A stretch of 64,000 bases of DNA, from NCBI RefSeq assembly GCF_001854805.1, contig NZ_MBLO01000222.1, positions 62,001 through 126,000 on the forward strand. Direction: 5' to 3'. The notes beneath the pieces were generated by a model. That model saw only the letters and a program-made list of their open reading frames with translations. It was not told where the DNA came from and did not search any database. Source of the DNA: Pseudofrankia coriaricola (lineage in GTDB: Bacteria; Actinomycetota; Actinomycetes; Frankiales; Frankiaceae). Each line of letters begins with the position of its first letter. Positions within the stretch are counted from its first letter, which is position 1. This document shows, piece by piece, positions 40,996-50,210 of the stretch. Made by a program: the position numbers and the translations under genes.

Positions 40996-42551
40996 GCGAC
41001 GCGTCCCTCCTCCATGACCAGGTCGAGGACCTGGGACTCGCTGATGTCGGTGGCCGCGGCCTCGTGCACGACCCGGCCGGCGGCGACCACCAGGACCCGG
41101 TCGGCCAGCCCGATCACCTCGGGCACTTCGCTGGAGACCAGCACCACGGCGACCCCGGACCGGGCCAGCCGGCGGACCAGGGCGTAGATCTCGTCGCGGG
41201 CGCCGACGTCCACGCCGCGGGTCGGCTCGTCGAGCAGCAGCACCTGGCAGTCCCGCAGCAGCCAGCGGGCCAGCACGACCTTCTGCTGGTTGCCGCCGGA
41301 CAGGGTGCGCACCGGGCGGGCCACCCCGGCCGGCCGGATGTCGAGCGCGCCGGCCTGCTGGCTCGCCGCCGCCGACTCGCGGCCGTCCCGGGTGAACGGC
41401 CCGGCGGCGAACCGCGTCAGCGTGGCGAGCGTGATGTTGCGGTAGACGGGCTCGTCGGGCAGCAGGGCCTGGCTCTTGCGCTCTTCGGGGCACAGCCCGA
41501 CGCCGGCGGCGACCGCGGCGCCGACCGAGCCGCGGCGCAGCCGCCGGCCGGCCACCCGCACCTCGCCGGTGGCGGCCCGGCGGGCGCCGTAGACCGTCTC
41601 AAGGATCTCCGAGCGCCCGGAGCCCACGAGCCCGGCGAGGCCGACGACCTCCCCGGCGCGCACGGCGAACGACACGTCGTGGAACTCGCGCGGGCGGCCG
41701 AGGCCGCTGACCCGCAGCACCTCGGGGGCGTCCGGGGCCGGGCCGACCCTGGGCGGGAACGCGTGCTCGATGGCGCGGCCGGTCATCATCCGGATGACGT
41801 CGTCGGTCGACGTGGTGCGGGCCGGCAGCCCGCGGGCCACGGTGCGGCCGTCCTTGAGGACCGTGACCCGGTCGCCGATCCGGCGGATCTCGGCGAGCCG
41901 GTGCGAGATGTAGACGACGGCGACGCCGTGCACGGTCAGGTCGCCGACCAGCCGGAACAGGTTGTCGACCTCGTCCGCGTCGAGCACGGCGGACGGCTCG
42001 TCCATGATGATCAGCCGCGCGTCGTGGGACAGGGCGCGGGCCATGCTCACGACCTGCTTGCCGGCCGCGGACAGGTGGCCGACCTCGCGGTTCACGGGGA
42101 TCTCGGCGTGGCCCAGCCGGGTGAGCAGCGCCCGGGCGGCGTCGTCCATCGCGCGCCGGCGGGACAGCCCGACGCGGGCCAGCTCATGGCCGAGGAAGAT
42201 GTTGTCGGCGACCGACAGGCCGTCGACCAGGTCGAGCTCCTGGTACATCGTGGCGATGCCGAGCCTGGTCGCGGCGGTCGGCGTCTGCAGGCTGACCTGC
42301 TCGCCGCGCCAGTGGATCGCGCCGGCGTCCGGCTGGTGCGCCCCGGACAGCACCTTGATCAACGTGGACTTGCCGGCCCCGTTCTGGCCAAGCAGGCAGT
42401 GCACCTCGCCGGCGCGGACGTCGAGGTCGACGCCGTCGAGCGCGCGCACACCGGGGAACGTCTTGACGACACCGGTAACGGCTAGGAGCGGATCGGACGT
42501 GTTCGGTAAGGCGGGGTCGTTGTCCACCACTGATCCCATGATCTGCGCCAC
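40992..42551 (-). CDS. Sugar ABC transporter ATPase, two fused nucleotide-binding domains (RbsA/MglA type)
   Basis: 519 residues; ATG 42551 or ATG 42539. The first half has Walker A GQNGAGKST and Walker B LIIMDEPSA, with a weak signature LSAAGKQV. The second half has a degenerate Walker A (GLVGSGRSE), signature LSGGNQQK and Walker B VLLLDEPTRG, as usual for this family. It energises import of the sugar bound by the lipoprotein. It is the first gene of the operon; a 630-bp region upstream holds its promoter. Confidence 0.93.
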   Translation of the reverse strand: MAQIMGSVVDNDPALPNTSDPLLAVTGVVKTFPGVRALDGVDLDVRAGEVHCLLGQNGAGKSTLIKVLSGAHQPDAGAIHWRGEQVSLQTPTAATRLGIATMYQELDLVDGLSVADNIFLGHELARVGLSRRRAMDDAARALLTRLGHAEIPVNREVGHLSAAGKQVVSMARALSHDARLIIMDEPSAVLDADEVDNLFRLVGDLTVHGVAVVYISHRLAEIRRIGDRVTVLKDGRTVARGLPARTTSTDDVIRMMTGRAIEHAFPPRVGPAPDAPEVLRVSGLGRPREFHDVSFAVRAGEVVGLAGLVGSGRSEILETVYGARRAATGEVRVAGRRLRRGSVGAAVAAGVGLCPEERKSQALLPDEPVYRNITLATLTRFAAGPFTRDGRESAAASQQAGALDIRPAGVARPVRTLSGGNQQKVVLARWLLRDCQVLLLDEPTRGVDVGARDEIYALVRRLARSGVAVVLVSSEVPEVIGLADRVLVVAAGRVVHEAAATDISESQVLDLVMEEGRVA

Positions 42552-42738
42552 TTCCGACCAACTTTGATCGGCCTGCAGTCAAGTTAGAGATCCCTTCAAC
42601 CCAGGTCAAGAGGTCATCTTCATAAGTTTCAAAGTCATTGACGAAAGTTCGATGGAGCGGCCCTGTGCCGAAGACGGGCGACCGGTCGACCGTGATCGAT
42701 GAGGGTCGTCCTCGTCGGCCTTGGTTGCAGCTCGTCTC

Positions 42739-42777
42739 ACCTGCGCTTGCTAGGCGCTTGCCATAGCAAGCGCAGGT
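42739..42777. repeat. 14-bp perfect inverted repeat
   Basis: ACCTGCGCTTGCTA (42739-42752) and its reverse complement (42764-42777), loop 11 bp, in the region upstream of the sugar ATPase gene. Confidence 0.85.
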
Positions 42778-43068
42778 CGGTCGGCGGTTCGGCCCGGTGA
42801 ACTGTGAGAGGGGCGAGCGCCGCGACGACGTCTGATGGAGCAGGGACACCCTGCGCTGGTCGCCACCACGCCCATCTCCCCGAGGTCGGAGCGTGGCGAC
42901 TCACAGGAAGAACCCGTTGATCGCTGAGCAGCGGTGGCACGCCAGCCCGGGCGCGACGACGGGCCAACGCCGGCGAGCCGGGGAAGCGTCGATACTCCGC
43001 TGGATCATGGCCGGGTCCATGATCCAGAGGGAAATCCTCGGACCGGTGATCGAGGCGTCGCCGAGGGT

Positions 43069-43143
43069 CGCACCAGATCATGGCCCGGCTCATGATCTGG
43101 TGCGATTTTCGGAGTCGGAACTCCGAAAATCGCACCAGCTGAT
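43069..43143. repeat. Three-arm inverted repeat, second copy of the 17.9-kb element
   Basis: Arm one CGCACCAGATCATG (43069-43082) is the exact reverse complement of the start of arm two, CATGATCTGGTGCG (43091-43104). Arm two extends through GATTTTCGGAG to 43114 and pairs with arm three (43121-43143), which has two mismatches. The arms match the 17928-17984 repeat except for T to C changes in TGGTGTGA/TGGTGCGA. Confidence 0.9.
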
Positions 43144-43181
43144 CGGCGGCGTCCCGCGTACCGGCCGCCGGCGATTTTCGT

Positions 43182-44240
43182 CTAGCAGGAGGGCAGCCAG
43201 CGGCCGGTGACCAGGTCGGTCCACAGGCGCCGGATCGCGAGGCTGTTGCGGTCGGCCCGGGCGTGGGCGTTCAGGTGCGGCGCGAGTGGGAACGGCGTCG
43301 GCAGCAGGTCGAGCAGGTCACGGTCCTCGGTCTCGACGGCGACGTCGAAGGCCAGGATGTCGGCGGCGGGGCGCTCCTGCTCGGTGTCGGTGCGCAGGAC
43401 GATCTGCACCAGTCGGCACCGTTCGTCGTCGACCGGCGTGATCGCTTTGGTCATCAGATGCCGCAGGCCGTCCGGATAGGTGATGTGGATACGAGCGAAG
43501 AACGGCGCGTACAGGTCGGCGACGGTGGTACGTGTCGTCGCGCCGATCTCACCGGGCCGGGATTCGACGTTGACCTGGCCACGCGAGCGCAGGCCGTGTG
43601 GCTCGCGGGTCACCACCGTGTCGGTCAGCTCGGCGCGGTCCGGGTTTCCGAACGTGTTCCGGTGCACGAACGCGACGTGGGCCGGGTCGAAGTTGTTCTC
43701 CAACAGGTGCATGGCGGTGCACGCGAAGTCGAACTCGTATTCCGGCACCACGCGCCAGGCGGGGTCGTCGTACTCCGGCAACGGCGGGATGTCGACGATC
43801 GGATCGTCGGCCAGGCAGACCCACACCATTCCGTGCCGCTCCCGCGTCGCGACCATGGTCAGGCCACTCTTCGTCGGATGCGGCGCGTTCGGGAACTGTG
43901 GAATGCGCCGTGTGTGTCCGGCGCCGTCCCATTCCCAACCGTGGTACGGACAGACCAGATGGCAGTTGGCGATCCAGCCCCGTGAGAGCGGTGCGTCCCG
44001 GTGCGCGCACCGGTCCAGCGCGCCGCTGGCCGGGGCGCCCGGAGAAGGGCGCCAGAGCACAAGGGGGGTGCCTAGAACGGTAATCGCCACCGGTTCGTCG
44101 CCCAGACTCCCGGCCAGACACACGGCGTACCAGAACCTGCGAAGAATTGGATGTTCGGAGATCACCAGATGATCGGGCCCGTCGTGCCGCGTGGCTCGAT
44201 CCTGGTGCTGGTTGCCGGAAGTCCGTGGGGCCGCCCTCAT
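43182..44240 (-). CDS. Rieske non-heme iron oxygenase, alpha-subunit type
   Basis: 352 residues from ATG 44240, with GGAGG upstream; an in-frame ATG lies at 44336. The Rieske ligands are in CAHRDAPLSRG and CPYHGW (CxH and CxxH). The mononuclear iron site is ENNFDPAHVAFVH (DxxHxxxxH). It should hydroxylate or demethylate a small organic substrate with electrons from a separate reductase; none is encoded nearby. Between the sugar operon and the ROK gene its role is unclear. Confidence 0.9.
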   Translation of the reverse strand: MRAAPRTSGNQHQDRATRHDGPDHLVISEHPILRRFWYAVCLAGSLGDEPVAITVLGTPLVLWRPSPGAPASGALDRCAHRDAPLSRGWIANCHLVCPYHGWEWDGAGHTRRIPQFPNAPHPTKSGLTMVATRERHGMVWVCLADDPIVDIPPLPEYDDPAWRVVPEYEFDFACTAMHLLENNFDPAHVAFVHRNTFGNPDRAELTDTVVTREPHGLRSRGQVNVESRPGEIGATTRTTVADLYAPFFARIHITYPDGLRHLMTKAITPVDDERCRLVQIVLRTDTEQERPAADILAFDVAVETEDRDLLDLLPTPFPLAPHLNAHARADRNSLAIRRLWTDLVTGRWLPSC

Positions 44241-44421
44241 ATCAGGACCGTCCTCCGAGGGCCGCGTGGAGGCGGTAACCAACCGCCGGCCACCCACGAG
44301 ACCTCTTCCCCGAGCTAACCCCCCGAACATGGCCACCCGGTTTCGGTGCCATTGCGGCCGAGCACCACCCCAGGGCTTTCGGCCACCTCCCCGGGCCTGG
44401 CGCGGCGGGGGAGGGCGCGGG

Positions 44422-45615
44422 TCAGCCGGGGGAGTAGACCGTGTCGCTCGCCAGGCGGGCGGCGCCGACGATGCCGGCCGCGTCGCCCAGCTCGGTGAGG
44501 ACCACGGGGAGGTTGCCGGTGGCCAGCGGCAGCGACCGGCGGTACACCACGCCGCGGATCTCGGCGAGCAGCAGGTGCCCGAGCCCGGAGACGCCGCCGC
44601 CGATGACGACCAGGCCCGGGTTGAAGAACGAGACGAGGCCGGCGAGCACGGTGCCGACCCGCCGGCCGCCGTCGCGGATCAGCGCGAGGGCGGCCTGGTC
44701 GCCGTGTCGGGCCGCGGTGCCGACGTCGGCCGCGGTCAGCGGGGCGCCGCCTTCGGCCAGCGCGGCGAGCTCCGGGGAGCGGCCGGAGCGGGCGGCCGCC
44801 GCCGCGTCCCTGGCCAGCGCGGCTCCGCCGAAGAACGCCTCCAGGCAGCCGGAGTTCCCGCAGGCGCACGCGGGCCCGGACTCCTCGGCCTGGATGTGCC
44901 CGATGTCGCCGGCGCAGCCGTCGACCCCCCGGTAGAGCCGGCCGTCGACCACGATGCCGCAGCCGATGCCTGTGCCGATCTTGACGAAGAGGAAGTCCCT
45001 CGCCGACCGGGCGACACCGGCGTGCAGCTCGCCGAGCGCCATCGCGTTGACGTCGTTGTCGACCAGCACGTGGCAGCCGAGCTCGCGGGCCAGCACGTCG
45101 CGCACCGGGTAGCCATCCCAGCCCGGCATGATCGGCGGGGCGACCGGGGCGCCGGTGTGGAAGTTCACCGGCCCGGGCAGCCCGATGCCGAGCCCGGCCG
45201 GCCGGGCCAGGTGCTGCTCGGCGAGCAGCTTCCTGGTCAGCTCCAGGACGCGGCCGAGCACGTGCTCCGCGCCGCGGCGCACGTCGAGGTCCTCCTCGCG
45301 CTGCACGAGCACCTGCAGCCGGCCGTCGGTGATCCCGACCGTCAGCGAGGTGGCGCCGACGTCGACGCCGACGAAACGCAGCCGCCCCGCCAGGTCGACC
45401 AGGGTGGCGCGCCGGCCGCCCCGGGACACGCCCGGTCCGATGTCGTCCACCAGCCCGAGCTCGGCGAGCCGGCTCACCTCGGTGGCCACCGTCGTGCGGG
45501 ACGTGCCGATGCGTTCCGCCAGCTCGACGCGGGACAGCGGACCGCCGTCGCGGAGGTGGCGCAGGATGCGCGCCTGCGTGCCGTTCTCCGCGCCGGCGGC
45601 AAGGGTCGAGGCCAT
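44422..45615 (-). CDS. ROK-family transcriptional repressor
   Basis: 397 residues from ATG 45615, with AGGAG upstream. An N-terminal winged helix (RILRHLRDGGPLSRVELAERIGTSRTTVATEVSRL) precedes a sugar-kinase-like domain (VGVDVGATSLTVGI, KIGTGIGCGIVVDG). The ROK zinc motif CxCGxxGCxE reads CACGNSGCLEAF. It probably senses the sugar imported by the nearby ABC operon and represses it. It is divergent from the lipid operon at 45931. Confidence 0.9.
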   Translation of the reverse strand: MASTLAAGAENGTQARILRHLRDGGPLSRVELAERIGTSRTTVATEVSRLAELGLVDDIGPGVSRGGRRATLVDLAGRLRFVGVDVGATSLTVGITDGRLQVLVQREEDLDVRRGAEHVLGRVLELTRKLLAEQHLARPAGLGIGLPGPVNFHTGAPVAPPIMPGWDGYPVRDVLARELGCHVLVDNDVNAMALGELHAGVARSARDFLFVKIGTGIGCGIVVDGRLYRGVDGCAGDIGHIQAEESGPACACGNSGCLEAFFGGAALARDAAAAARSGRSPELAALAEGGAPLTAADVGTAARHGDQAALALIRDGGRRVGTVLAGLVSFFNPGLVVIGGGVSGLGHLLLAEIRGVVYRRSLPLATGNLPVVLTELGDAAGIVGAARLASDTVYSPG

Positions 45616-45930
45616 GGCGGCTCCTGTCGCGCGGGCCGGTGGCGCCCGGCCGCCGGCCGGCCCGAAGGCCGAGCGGTGAGCGGTCGGGAGGCGCGGCCGG
45701 TGGGCCGGCCCGATCATACGGGGCCGGGGCGGCGGGGTGGGTGCGCGCTGACGCCGCGCACCGACGGCGGCGCGGCCCTGCCCTGAGCCACCCACCGGAC
45801 CCACGGTTGTTTCCTGATCCCGCGATTGGTGTCGACAATGGATGGCCGAGGTGATGCCGGCCGCCTGTTACGGTCCTGGGCGTAACGCTGACGACCTGAA
45901 GGTCTAGCGCTCAGGAGGGGCGGTCGGAAA
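45616..45930. promoter_or_regulatory. Divergent promoter region, ROK gene and lipid operon
   Basis: 315 bp between divergent starts. AGGAGGGG ends 11 bp before the desaturase start. I see no clear operator or -35/-10 pair; promoters are inferred from divergence. Confidence 0.4.
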
Positions 45931-46935
45931 ATGGCTGACGCCCAGCCTACGATGCACATTCCCGAGCCCGACAACGGGGCCGACGGACCGGAGCCGCGCA
46001 GAAAGACCATCAGCAGTCCCTATCTGCACCGCCTCCAGCGCCGCCACTTCCTGCTGTTCGACGTCGCGCCGATTCTCGGCACCGCGGCGGCCCTCGCCCT
46101 GCTGGCGGTGCGCCCCATCGGGGTCACGGAGGTCGCGCTGCTGTTCTCGCTGTGGCTCGTCACCGGGCTCGGGGTGACCGTGGGCTATCACCGGCTCTTC
46201 ACCCACCGCACCTTCAAGGCGGTGCCCGCCGTCGCGAGCACGCTCGCGGTGCTCGGTTCGATGGCGGGCCAGGGCCCCGTGGTGTCCTGGGTCGCCCTGC
46301 ACCGGCGTCACCACGAGCGCAGCGACCGCGAGGGGGACCCACACTCGCCCAACCTCGCCGGCGGGGGCGCGCGGGGCCGGCTGCGCGGCCTCGCCCACTC
46401 CCACTTCCTGTGGATGCGTCGGCACGAGTACCCGAACGTCGCGCACTACGCGCCAGACCTGATCAGGAACCGCCCGCTGCTGCGCGTCGCCCGGCTCTAC
46501 TACTACTGGGTCGCGCTCGGGCTCGCGGTCCCCGCGCTTGTCGGCGGGATCGTCTACCAGAGCTGGACCGGAGCGCTGAGCTGCTTGCTCTGGGGCGGGC
46601 TGGTGCGGATGTTCGTGCTGGAACACATCATCTGGTCGATCAACTCCGTGCTGCACATGGTCGGTACCCGTCCCTACCAGTCCCGGGACAGGAGCAGAAA
46701 CGGCGCTTTCTTCGCCCTGCTGACTCTCGGGGAGTCCTGGCACAACAACCATCACGCGTTCCCGGAGTCGCCCTCCTTCGGGCTGAGCTGGTACCGCCTG
46801 GACCCGGGCTACTGGCTGATAAGGCTGCTCGCGGCCTGCGGCCTCGCCTCGGATCTCGGCGTTCCGTCCAAGGAACGAATCAGGTCGAGGCGCGTGTCCA
46901 GGAAAGACGATCCCGTCACCGCCGCCGCGGCATAA
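45931..46935 (+). CDS. Membrane fatty-acyl desaturase, first gene of a lipid operon
   Basis: 334 residues from ATG 45931. Three histidine boxes are intact: HRLFTH, HRRHHE and HNNHH, between about four hydrophobic segments. The layout fits acyl-CoA/ACP desaturases; acetylenases such as JamB share this fold, so desaturation to an alkyne cannot be excluded. The ACP gene starts 12 bp later and a FAAL follows in the same operon, so the substrate is probably an ACP-bound fatty acid. Confidence 0.92.
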   Translation: MADAQPTMHIPEPDNGADGPEPRRKTISSPYLHRLQRRHFLLFDVAPILGTAAALALLAVRPIGVTEVALLFSLWLVTGLGVTVGYHRLFTHRTFKAVPAVASTLAVLGSMAGQGPVVSWVALHRRHHERSDREGDPHSPNLAGGGARGRLRGLAHSHFLWMRRHEYPNVAHYAPDLIRNRPLLRVARLYYYWVALGLAVPALVGGIVYQSWTGALSCLLWGGLVRMFVLEHIIWSINSVLHMVGTRPYQSRDRSRNGAFFALLTLGESWHNNHHAFPESPSFGLSWYRLDPGYWLIRLLAACGLASDLGVPSKERIRSRRVSRKDDPVTAAAA

Positions 46936-46947
46936 GGAGCAGCCAAG

Positions 46948-47211
46948 ATGACGCCATCCCAGGCGGAGATCGTCCAGTGGTGCCGGGCGTATCTCGCCGA
47001 CCTGCTCGAGGTGTCGGTCGAGTCGATCGACCCGGACGCGGACTTCGACCGGCTGGGAGTCGACTCCGCGCTCGCCGTGTCCCTGCTGATCGAGGTCGAG
47101 GAGCGCTACGGCGTGGACCTCCCGCCGGAGGCGTTGTTCGAGAACCCGAACCTGAGCGCGGTCGCCGCGTACCTGTACGCCCACAGCCCGCGGCAGGTGG
47201 CCCAGCCGTGA
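46948..47211 (+). CDS. Acyl carrier protein
   Basis: 87 residues from ATG 46948. The pantetheine site is LGVDSAL (Ser in FDRLGVDSALAV), with the usual four-helix pattern LLEVSVESIDPDADF and YGVDLPPEALFENPNLSAVAAYL. Its stop overlaps the next start as GTGA. It is the likely scaffold that carries the acyl chain between the FAAL, desaturase, methyltransferase and P450 of this operon. Confidence 0.93.
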   Translation: MTPSQAEIVQWCRAYLADLLEVSVESIDPDADFDRLGVDSALAVSLLIEVEERYGVDLPPEALFENPNLSAVAAYLYAHSPRQVAQP

Positions 47212-48131
47212 CGGCCGTGTCGGCCGACACCGGCCGGACCAGTCAGGCCGCGGCGGCGATCCGTCACCACTACGACGTCGGCAACGCGTTCTACAGCCTC
47301 TGGCTGGACCGGTCCCTGACCTACTCGTGCGCGATGCCCGCCGGTGACGACGACACTCTCGAAGCCGCCCAGGAACGGAAGATCCGTTTTCACCTGGACG
47401 CGATCGGTGCCGGTCAGGCCACGAGCGTCCTGGACATCGGCTGCGGATGGGGCGCGGTCCTGGCGCGGCTGGCCGAGACGCACCGCGTCGCCCGGGCCGT
47501 CGGGCTCACCCTCAGCGACGAACAGGCGGCCTACGTCCGCGACCGCGGATACCCCGGCGTGGAGGTCCGGACGGACAACTGGCTGGACTACGAGCCGGCG
47601 GCCCCGTTCGACGGGATCATCTCGATCGGCGCCTTCGAGCACTTCGCCACCCCGGCGGACCCACCGGCCGAGAAGGTGCGCCTGTACCGGGAGTTCTTCC
47701 GCCGCTGCCACGGCTGGCTCAACCAGGGCGGCGTGCTGTCGCTTCAGACGATCGCCTACGCGAACATGTCCCGCGACGACGCGAGCGCGTTCATGCAGCG
47801 GGAGATCTTTCCGAACGCGGACCTGCCGACCCTGGCGGAGATCACGGCCGCCGCGGAGGGCGTGTTCGAGGTGCGGTCGGTGAGCAACGGCCGCCTCGAC
47901 TACGCGTGGACCTGCGAGCGGTGGGCACGCCGGCTGCGCTCCCGCCGCGACGAGGCCGCCGGGCTCGTCGGACCGGAGACGGTGGCGCGGTACGAGCGCT
48001 ACCTGAAGCTCTCGGCGCTCGGATTCCGCATGGGGAAGATCTGCCTGTTGAGGATCGTGCTGCGCCCATATGACCAGCGGTATTTCGCGGGCTCGGGGGA
48101 CCGCCGGTACTTCGCGGGCCCGGGGGAGTAG
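47208..48131 (+). CDS. Cyclopropane-fatty-acid-synthase-like SAM methyltransferase
   Basis: 307 residues from GTG 47208. The start IRHHYDVGNAFYSLWLD and LTYSCA, the SAM site VLDIGCGWGAVLARL and the SIGAFEHF stretch (Glu and His of the bicarbonate site) define the CFA/mycolic acid synthase family. Enzymes of this type add a methylene or methyl group to a cis double bond, which the desaturase of this operon could supply. Conservation of every catalytic residue was not checked by alignment. The P450 start follows 4 bp after the stop. Confidence 0.9.
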   Translation: MTAVSADTGRTSQAAAAIRHHYDVGNAFYSLWLDRSLTYSCAMPAGDDDTLEAAQERKIRFHLDAIGAGQATSVLDIGCGWGAVLARLAETHRVARAVGLTLSDEQAAYVRDRGYPGVEVRTDNWLDYEPAAPFDGIISIGAFEHFATPADPPAEKVRLYREFFRRCHGWLNQGGVLSLQTIAYANMSRDDASAFMQREIFPNADLPTLAEITAAAEGVFEVRSVSNGRLDYAWTCERWARRLRSRRDEAAGLVGPETVARYERYLKLSALGFRMGKICLLRIVLRPYDQRYFAGSGDRRYFAGPGE

Positions 48132-48135
48132 GCGG

Positions 48136-49413
48136 ATGGTCCCGCGGACGCGGCCGGTGGGCGTCGAGCGCGCGGCCGAGCAGCCTCGGCCGCCGGTCCG
48201 GTTCAACCCCTTCAGCGCCGAGTTCCAGCGCGATCCCTATCCGGTCTACCGCGAGCTGCGCGAGATCCGGCCCGTGCACAGGACGCTGGGCATGTGGGTC
48301 CTGACCCGGCACGCGGATGTGCGGGGCGTGCTGCGTGACCGCACGTTCAGCGCCGGGCTCATCCCGCGGCTGGTCAGCCAGCAGGCGGACCGGTTCGCGC
48401 ATGTCGACGCGGACCGGATCGTGCGGCTGGGGAACAAGTCGCTGGTCTTCACCGACAACCCGGACCATGCGCGGCTACGTGGCCTGGTGAACCGTGTTTT
48501 CACCGCGCCGGCGGCCGCCAGGCTTCGGCCCCGTGTCTCCCAGATCGCCGAGCGCCTGGTGCAGCGGGCCCTGGACGACGGCGGCATGGACGCCATGGCC
48601 GACTTCGCCGCGGTCCTGCCGCTCACGGTCATGTGCGACTGGATGGACCTGCCGGGCAGCCTGCGCGCGCAGGTCGGCCCCTGGACCCACGACATCCGTT
48701 TCCTGCTCGAGCCGGGGCTGATGAGAGCCGACGACTTCGTGCGCGTCGCGCAGGTCGTCGACCTGTTCGCGCACGCTCTCGACGAGGTCGTCGCCCACCG
48801 GCGATCCGCGCCGGGCGACGACCTGATCAGCCACCTGCTCGCCGCCCGCACCGGCGGCGGCGGCGACCGACTCAGCGACGAAGAGCTCGTCTTTGTCTGC
48901 ATCATGTGCTTCGTGGCCGGCAACGAGACCACAAAATCCCTCATCGGCAACGGCCTGCTCGCACTGCTGCGCCATCCTGACCAGGGCGATCTCCTACGCG
49001 ACCGGCCCGCGCTGGGCAAGAGCGCCGTCACCGAGGCCCTGCGCTATGACAGCCCGCTCCAGCTCACCAAGCGGGTCGCCACCCGTGACGTCGAGATCGG
49101 GGAGGAGCGGGTGCGGACGGGCGACCAGGTTCTCCTGTGCCTGGGCGCGGCGAACCGCGATCCCGCGGTGTTCGGCGAGCCGGACGACTTCGACATCGGC
49201 CGGGACGCGCGGGGGCATCTCGCGTTCGGCCACGGGATGCACGGATGCCTGGGAGGAGTTCTCGCCGAGCTGCAGGCCGAGATCGCCTTCGACCACCTGT
49301 TCCGGCGCGTCGGGCGCCTGGAGCTGCTCGGCGGTCAGCTCCAGTGGCAGGACCACAGCTTCATCGTCCGCGGCCTGAAAAACCTGCCGGTCACGGTTCG
49401 GGGCCGCGGGTGA
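48136..49413 (+). CDS. Cytochrome P450
   Basis: 425 residues from ATG 48136. The I-helix oxygen motif is FVAGNETT, the ExxR motif is EALR, and the heme loop is FGHGMHGCLGG with the axial Cys. A soluble bacterial class I P450, needing a ferredoxin and reductase from elsewhere. In the operon context it probably hydroxylates or further oxidises the acyl chain on the ACP. Its stop overlaps the thioesterase start as GTGA. Confidence 0.95.
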   Translation: MVPRTRPVGVERAAEQPRPPVRFNPFSAEFQRDPYPVYRELREIRPVHRTLGMWVLTRHADVRGVLRDRTFSAGLIPRLVSQQADRFAHVDADRIVRLGNKSLVFTDNPDHARLRGLVNRVFTAPAAARLRPRVSQIAERLVQRALDDGGMDAMADFAAVLPLTVMCDWMDLPGSLRAQVGPWTHDIRFLLEPGLMRADDFVRVAQVVDLFAHALDEVVAHRRSAPGDDLISHLLAARTGGGGDRLSDEELVFVCIMCFVAGNETTKSLIGNGLLALLRHPDQGDLLRDRPALGKSAVTEALRYDSPLQLTKRVATRDVEIGEERVRTGDQVLLCLGAANRDPAVFGEPDDFDIGRDARGHLAFGHGMHGCLGGVLAELQAEIAFDHLFRRVGRLELLGGQLQWQDHSFIVRGLKNLPVTVRGRG

Positions 49414-50171
49414 CGGCCGGCCGGCTCCTGACCGACCCCTGGCTGCGAACGGGCACAGGGCCGCGACGGGAGCCGTCGGACGCGGCCGTGCGGCTGCTGT
49501 GCCTCCCACACGCGGGCGCCGGCGCCGCGTCGTTCAACCGCTGGCTCGGCCTGTTCGGGCCGTCGATCGCGGTGGTGCGCGTCCAGCTGCCCGGTCGTGA
49601 GGACGTCGCGGCGCTGCCCGCGTTCCGCCGGGTCCGCGACGCCGTCGACGCCCTCCTGCCGCGGGTCAGGCGGCACGGCGACCTGCCGGTGGCGCTCTAC
49701 GGCCACAGCATGGGCGCCCTGGTCGCCTTCGAGCTGGCCAGGGCCCTCGACGCCGAGGGGGTGCCACCGCTGCATCTGTTCGTCTCCGGGCGCCGGGCAC
49801 CGCAGCGGCCGGCGCGTACGGCGCCGGTTCATCACCTGCCTGACGAGGCGTTCGCCGCCGCGCTGGCCACGATGGGTGGGACGGCACCGCCCCTGGGCCG
49901 AAGCCCGGCGCTCCTGCGGTACTCGCTCGGGCTGATCCGCGCCGATCTGGAGCTGTCCGAGGAGTACGCGTACCAGCCGGGTGCCCGGCTGGGCTGCCCA
50001 ATCACGGCCTTCCACGGAACTGAGGACCCGATTGTCACCGCGGCCGAGGTGGCCGCCTGGGGGGACCTGACCGCGGCGGACTTCGGGATGCACGCGTTCT
50101 CCGGCGACCATTTCTTTCATCAGCGTCATCGATCGGCGATCGCGACGCACATCACCCGGGCGTTGGGGTGA
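49410..50171 (+). CDS. Type II (editing) thioesterase
   Basis: 253 residues from GTG 49410. The start LLCLPHAGAGAASFNRW, the nucleophile motif YGHSMGALV, HGTEDPIV with the Asp and SGDHFFHQ with the catalytic His are typical of alpha/beta-hydrolase type II thioesterases. It clears stalled or wrong acyl groups from carrier proteins. It shows that this operon runs on a carrier-protein system. Confidence 0.93.
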   Translation: MTAGRLLTDPWLRTGTGPRREPSDAAVRLLCLPHAGAGAASFNRWLGLFGPSIAVVRVQLPGREDVAALPAFRRVRDAVDALLPRVRRHGDLPVALYGHSMGALVAFELARALDAEGVPPLHLFVSGRRAPQRPARTAPVHHLPDEAFAAALATMGGTAPPLGRSPALLRYSLGLIRADLELSEEYAYQPGARLGCPITAFHGTEDPIVTAAEVAAWGDLTAADFGMHAFSGDHFFHQRHRSAIATHITRALG

Positions 50172-50210
50172 GCTTCCGGCGCCCCACCCGGACAGCGGAC
50201 AGGGCAGGGC

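Larger units (their letters stand above)
42552..43181. other. 630-bp intergenic region rich in inverted repeats
   Basis: It lies upstream of the sugar operon and downstream of the Rieske gene. It contains a 14-bp hairpin (42739-42777), an imperfect palindrome around TGGATCATGG (43011-43036) and three arms of the element also seen at 17.9 kb (43069-43143). The AT-richer stretch 42570-42655 probably holds the sugar-operon promoter. No gene is supported. Confidence 0.65.

Noticed and set aside
39685-42485. Long plus-strand frames opposite the permease and ATPase
   Set aside because: Shadow frames; the minus-strand proteins have full transporter motifs.
42737-43135. Possible minus-strand gene in the repeat-rich gap
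   Set aside because: It is built on the inverted-repeat arms (both repeat sites give the peptide KSHQIM) and matches no family.
46152-47207. Upstream extension of the cyclopropane-synthase-like frame
   Set aside because: This part overlaps the desaturase and ACP genes in another frame. The family start falls at GTG 47208, overlapping the ACP stop.
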